Below are positions 59,031-64,000 of a DNA stretch of 64,000 nucleotides, piece after piece. A program made the position numbers and the translations under genes. The DNA is from Chloranthus sessilifolius. Lineage: Eukaryota; Streptophyta; Magnoliopsida; Chloranthales; Chloranthaceae. Each line of letters begins with the position of its first letter. Within the stretch, counting starts at the first letter, position 1. The notes under the pieces are model-generated. The model did not search any database, was not told the DNA's origin, and saw only the letters and a list, made by a program, of their open reading frames with translations. The stretch spans positions 9,403,328 to 9,467,327 of the forward strand of contig CM037586.1 of NCBI GenBank assembly GCA_021018995.1. The letters are read 5' to 3'.

Positions 59031-59754
59031 TCAATATTTTATCATTTCAAAGTACCATCTTAAGTTGTATTTCCTACAGAAATGATGCTCAAAAGTTGGA
59101 AGATTGGGCGCGCACTCAAAATGCCAATTTGTTAATAGACGGATTGGGGCTTTGAACCCAAACCCAACCCATGGCGGGTCGAGTTACTCAACCTATTGGG
59201 TCAACCTGATCCCTTTGCAGCACTACCATATTGGAAGTTGCTTGTAAGCCATTCATTGTCGTTCTCCTGATCACTTATTATTAACAGCTTTATGCAGTGA
59301 TAATGCAGGGAATTAGAAATCTCAGTACAAAAATAAATGTTGCATATAGACTGGGGTTGCTATGTCTTGCTAAATCTGGTTACTGTGATTTCAAAAGTGG
59401 CAGGAAGTACAATAAGTTTTTCATGATGTTGCCTTGAGTCTGGTGTATTTTTGGAAATATCCATTTTATTTTCATTTTTCATTGTAGTCTTCTTCATCTG
59501 ATTAAGAAATTGAAGCAGTTATTGGTGAAGCAGAGAGCATCTTTGTGTTATTCATAGCGAGTCTCTTAGATGATATACTGCTTCCTGCGCCTTTTTCCTT
59601 GACATCTCGATCATCTGTTTAGTATAGTAGGTTGAGAGGTATTACTTAATGATCTAGTTCAATAACATGATGATTATTGGCAATTCAGATTCATTAACCT
59701 TTTAGGCTGGTCTTACTACCACATCACTTTATACTACAACCACCTGACTTTGTC
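59031..59754. other. No gene seen
   Basis: Mixed AT-rich sequence. A 'cccaaacccaacccatggcg' stretch near 59158 resembles common plant dispersed repeats. Confidence 0.4.
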
Positions 59755-60055
59755 AAAGTAAAAAAAATTTGACTTCTTCGAATCAGCTGACAAAAATCTT
59801 ATTTGCATCCAGATTTTCCATGAAATCAGCCGACAGATATTGATTACACATGGCACACATCTCAAAAAGTGGTTGTGGTCATGGCGTACCATGAAATGTG
59901 GTTTGCAGTCACTTTTTGGGAGTTCTACCACATGGAATTAACTTCTTGCAGTCTGATAGTAGGCCTATAATCTCAACATCTTTTGTGTGAAGAATTAGGA
60001 TGAAAAATGATTTCCATTATCTGATTTATAGCAGTCATCAGATTTTTTCTTTGCT
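59755..60055. mobile_element. Hairpin MITE, diverged copy of the 971-1378 family
   Basis: Left arm 'attacacatggcacacatct' and 'aaaaagtggttgtggtcatg' mirror 'gcagtcactttttgggag' and 'taccacatggaatta'. The right arm ends with 'atgatttccattatctgatt'. Confidence 0.6.
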
Positions 60056-60702
60056 TAAGAGAGATGGTTGTAACATAAATTGGCGTGGCAGTAACACCAG
60101 CCATCCTTTATCCCATGATGATAGTGACTGTTTATGTCATTTGGTTCACATGGTTGAAATCAAACATGTTATGTCACTTAGGTCAGTTAAACCAACTTGT
60201 GGTTGCTGATTTTTGTAACGGAAACTTTCTTTGAAGTTGGAAGAGCTGGAGTTGGGTATTCGAGCCACGTGCCAGCAGTATCACTCTGTTCAATCTCCAT
60301 TCGTCCAAACAGTCAAGCATTGGGAGCCACGACACTATTTATGAGCATGCAAATCATTGAAACTTGGCTTCACTTTTGACATGTCACTGCTGCTGCTAGC
60401 ACACAAGTATTGTAGTAACTTATACTCAGTCTGCGTGATATTGGTTGGTTTCATTTAGTAAGAGGAACCTCTTGAAGGTTAGTCTAAATTGGGGAGTCAC
60501 TATGTCACATAAACTCTTATTAGTGAGCAATTCAGTTAGATGTCTCTGTGCAGCAGCTCATGTTTCCTTTTATTAGTGAGTAGTGAGATAAAAAGTTGTG
60601 ACATTTTGTTCATTTTCATTCAAATTTGTTGAATGTATTCTCTTTCATTTCATTGTGTGATTAGTTTTTTCATACATGCTTATGATTCTAAATATTGTTC
60701 AT
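60056..60702. other. No gene seen
   Basis: No convincing frame or repeat. Confidence 0.4.
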
Positions 60703-60880
60703 CAGGCAGACATTGATCACCCTTCTCATTCATGACAAAATAGCCAACTTTGGAAGCTCTTGCGAGATAGGAATGGGGATGCTAATGGGATGCTCTGATC
60801 AGCAAGGAAATCTAACAGCTATGATGGTAATGGAGACTATTGAGATGATCAAGAACCATTTGACGATGATCACATTATTG
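60703..60880 (+). pseudogene. Asp/Asn-rich exon fragment, family unknown
   Basis: After a 'tgttcatcag' acceptor one frame reads ADIDHPSHS, then after a stop QNSQLWKLLRDRNGDANGML, ARKSNSYDGNGDY, DDQEPFDDDHIIG with three in-frame stops. The bias and acceptor suggest an old acidic exon. It is cut at its 3' side by the solo LTR at 60886. Confidence 0.4.
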
Positions 60881-60885
60881 GTCGT

Positions 60886-62298
60886 TGATGAGTAGTGAAA
60901 TATGATAATATTTCACCCCTAAATACCTATATTTAGCCGTCCGATGAAGGCTATCTGATGAGATTTGCTAGATTTGAAGTGTTTCAGGTAAATACAGTCT
61001 AAGTTTCTAAAACAGCCCAAGAATCCCGAAAATAATGTCAAAACACTGCTATTTTGGGTCATTGAGAACTTAGTGCGACTTGCAGCTCAATTTGAACCTT
61101 CAAGACGTCAGATTCAGGAAATGGCTAAAACATAAAAGTTGTAGAGCTCGTCGTCAGCTTTCCAACGCTTCAAGAATCACCTCAATCCGAGTTCGGTACA
61201 GAAAATTATGAGCAAAATACCGAGGCAGTATCTGATGCAAAGCTAGGCGGGAATTCACGAAAATTACTCTTAGATGTCAATCGAGAGAGGTATTAGGGTT
61301 AGGCTATTATAAAAAGGGAAGCCACGAGTTTCTTAAGAGGATTTTTGCAATTAGAATATTATTCATTCTTTATTTTTAGTTTTTAGGGCTCTTCACTTTG
61401 GGGGAATATTTTCTTCATCTTTTCAAGTCTTCTTCTCTCCTTCTTCTAGGGTTTATTCAGGGTAGATTGTACCTAGGATTTGCATTATTTTTCTCTGAGA
61501 AATTCATAGATTGTATTTAGGAAAAACAATTACAAATATCTTTTGGAAGAAATAAAGAGGAATGACTTTGAAAGAAAAGGAGATCAAACACCAAAGATGA
61601 GGCTAAATCGATGGATCGGGGAAGATCACGATCCCGGATAAGTACCCATGTTTATGATTAATACCGCATCTATTATTGTTATCATGGAATCGTTTTGCTC
61701 AAAGTTTGTGTGATTGAAAATATTTTGAATGCTTTGTTATGACCGTTGATTGGCGTATCATCGGTCGTAATCGCTAGATCTCGGATCGCAGTGATCTAGG
61801 TCAGAGATTATGTCTTTGATTATCGTGATCTAAATATCATGAGATACGCTTATGCTTTTTACATGACTCATACCGCAATGTTAGGTCAATTTGAATCATT
61901 GTTTTTAGATAGGGTATGCGGATTGATGATCATATTTTATTTCAAGTCATTTTCTAGATGAATGATGGTGTGAATGATGATTTAATGAAACTGTGGGTTT
62001 TAATGATAGAAAAGGGGTACGAATCTGGGGTAGCATATTCCTTGATCTCATTTTAATATTGTTCGTAGATTTATCAGTAATTAATTGTTTAGATTAATTT
62101 ATTTTTCTGCATTTAGGAAAAGTGTGTTAAGTTTTTGGTAAAATTGAATCTGCCCTTTGGTACTTCCTTAGGGACGTTTTTAAAATCTCTAAAAGAATTA
62201 ATTAAAAATTCACGTTTCCCTGTGGGTTCGACACCCCTGTTCTTGCCATACTGCAATAGATCTTGTGCACTTGCAAGGGTTACATTCTAAATCGATCA
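60886..62298 (+). mobile_element. Solo LTR of an Athila/Tat-like Gypsy family
   Basis: It is bounded by TGATGAGTAGTG and AAATCGATCA and flanked by GTCGT on both sides (60881-60885 and 62299-62303). No internal domain is attached. The 3' part ('ccctgtgggttcgacacccc', 'gatcttgtgcacttgcaagg') has the same layout as the Athila LTR at 18568. It is a 1,413-bp solo LTR. Confidence 0.93.
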
Positions 62299-62343
62299 GT
62301 CGTCATCATGTTTCTTGCTTCCTCAACAAAAAAAATAGATACC

Positions 62344-63868
62344 TGATGAGTAGTGAAATATGATGATATTTCACCCCTAAATACCTACATTTAGCCGTCC
62401 GATGAAGGCTATCTGATGAGATTTACTAGATTTGAAGTGTTTCAGGTAAATACAGTCCAAGTTTCTAAAACAGCCCAAGAATTCCAAAAATAATGTCAAA
62501 ACACTGCAATTTTGGGTCATCAAGAACTTAGTGCGACTTGCAGCTAAATTTGAACTTTCAAGACGTCCGATTCAGGAAATTACTAAAACAAAAAAGTTGT
62601 AGAGCTCGTTGTCAGCTTTCCCATGCCGCAAGCATCGCTTTAATCCGAGTTCGGGACAGAACATTATGGCTAAAATACCGAGGCAGTGTCTGATGTAAAG
62701 TTGGATGGGAGTTCACGAAAATTGCTCTTGGATGTCAATCGATTGAGAATTAGGTCTCAATCGATTGACACATGAATACAATTTTTTCCCTACTTAAAAC
62801 TCAATCGATTGAGATTAAAGTCTCAATCAATTGAGGTTATTAGGGTTAGGTGTGTTCGGCCATTATAAAAGGGAGGCTACGGCTTTAGAAAGGGGACTTT
62901 TTGAGGGGGAATTAATTAGGATTTTAGTTTTTTACAATTTTAGGCTCTTTACTTTGGGAATTTTGAAAACTTCTTTTCACCTTTTCAAGGGTCTTCTTTT
63001 CTTCTTCTTCTAGGGTTTGATCTGGGTAGATTGTACTTAGGTTTGCATTATTTTTCTTTGAGAAAATCATAGATTGTATTTAAAAAAAATAATTGTAAAA
63101 AGATCTTTGGAAGAAATGAAAAGTGGAATGGCTTTGAATGAACAAGGAGATCATACACCAAAGATGAGTGGCTAAATCAGTAGATCGGGGAAGATGCGAT
63201 CCCCAGATAAGTACTCATATTTATGATTAATACCATAGTCTATTTATTATCATCATGGAATCATTTTGCTCAAAATTTGTGTTATTGAAAATATGTTGAA
63301 TGTTTGTTATGACCGTTGATTGCGCATATCAACGGCTGTAATCGCTAGATCTGGACCTACAGGCTGATCTAGGCTGTAGAGCGATTATGTTTTTATTGTT
63401 GTGATCTAAACATCATGAGATACGCTATGCTTTTTATATGACTCATACCGCGATGATAGGCTGAGTCATTGTTTTTAAATAGGGTATGCCGGATTGATGA
63501 TCATATTTTATTTCGAATCATTTTTATAGATGAATGATGGTGTGAATGATGCTTTAATAAAATTGTGGGTTTTAATGGTAGAAAATGAGTACAAATCTGG
63601 GGTAGCATATTCCTTGATCTCATTTAATTATTGTTCTTAGATTCATCGGTAATTAGTTGTTTAGATTAATTTATTTTTCTTGCATTTAGGAAAAGTGTGA
63701 TAAATTTTGGTAAAATTGAATCTACCCTTTGGTACTTCCTTAGGGATATTTTTAAGTCTCTAAAAGAATTAATTAAAATTCACGTTTCCCTGTGGGTTCG
63801 ACACCTTTGTTCTTGCCATACTGCAATAGATCTTGTGCACTTGCAAGGGTTACATTTAAAATCGATCA
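62344..63868 (+). repeat. 5' LTR of a second copy of the same family
   Basis: 1,525 bp, matching 60886-62298 throughout. It carries two palindrome pairs (62735/62757 and 62801/62823, each 22 bp apart) that the solo LTR does not have in this form. Confidence 0.93.
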
Positions 63869-64000
63869 AGTTTTTTGCGCCGCTGCCGGGGAAATCGGCG
63901 AAATTTTGATTAATTCGGATAGGGATTTGTGTGTTTTGTGGTGAGTAAAAAAATAATAATAATAAATAAAATAATATTAATAATTTAAAAAAAAAAAATC
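62344..64000 (+). mobile_element. Athila/Tat-like LTR element entering from the right edge (partial)
   Basis: The LTR 62344-63868 is followed at once by a primer-binding region (TTGCGCCGCTGCCGGGGAAA, about 63874-63893), the style used by Athila/Tat elements. The internal region lies beyond the window, so its state cannot be judged. Confidence 0.85.

Overview
This window is nuclear DNA of a flowering plant, and almost all of it is transposable elements. The plant call rests on the element types (Copia, Athila-type and Tekay-type Gypsy LTR elements, a BED-finger/DUF659 hAT, a CACTA element, hairpin MITEs) and on broken pieces of plant genes (NUP205, RPN5, MDN1, a sulfate transporter, a GH17 glucanase, a PPR protein, a subtilase). 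I see no complete host gene, no rRNA or tRNA gene and nothing bacterial. The species cannot be named from the sequence alone.

Layout. 1-4476: short tandem repeats and a family of hairpin MITEs. 4477-9923: a minus-strand Copia element with both LTRs and a perfect 5-bp target duplication. 10730-18540: a hAT transposon with matching terminal inverted repeats and a perfect 8-bp target duplication; its transposase gene (minus strand) is split by a 2.7-kb Tekay-type solo LTR. 18568-30497: a broken minus-strand Athila element holding another solo LTR. 31070-46269: a region bounded by CACTACGTGAAAA inverted termini, read here as a 15.2-kb non-autonomous CACTA element that has picked up pieces of at least five unrelated genes (sulfate transporter, NUP205, PPR, RPN5, GH17), a promoter/5'UTR and unidentified exons. 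46270-50910 and 57228-60880: old sequence with further gene pieces (subtilase propeptide, MDN1), split by a plus-strand Copia element at 50911-57135. 60886-64000: a solo LTR and, 45 bp further on, the 5' LTR and primer-binding site of a related element that runs off the window.

Two observations stand out. First, the CACTA-bounded region carries many gene fragments whose introns and splice sites are kept, so genomic DNA was captured rather than mRNA. Second, LTR elements of unrelated families (Copia, two Athila-like families, and in variant form a Tekay-type LTR) all carry 12-bp palindromes of the TCAATCGATTGA type in pairs whose starts lie almost always 22 bp apart (19-21 bp in the Tekay type). 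The spacer sequence differs between families but its length is held. This looks like a shared regulatory architecture and is not explained by the usual annotation.
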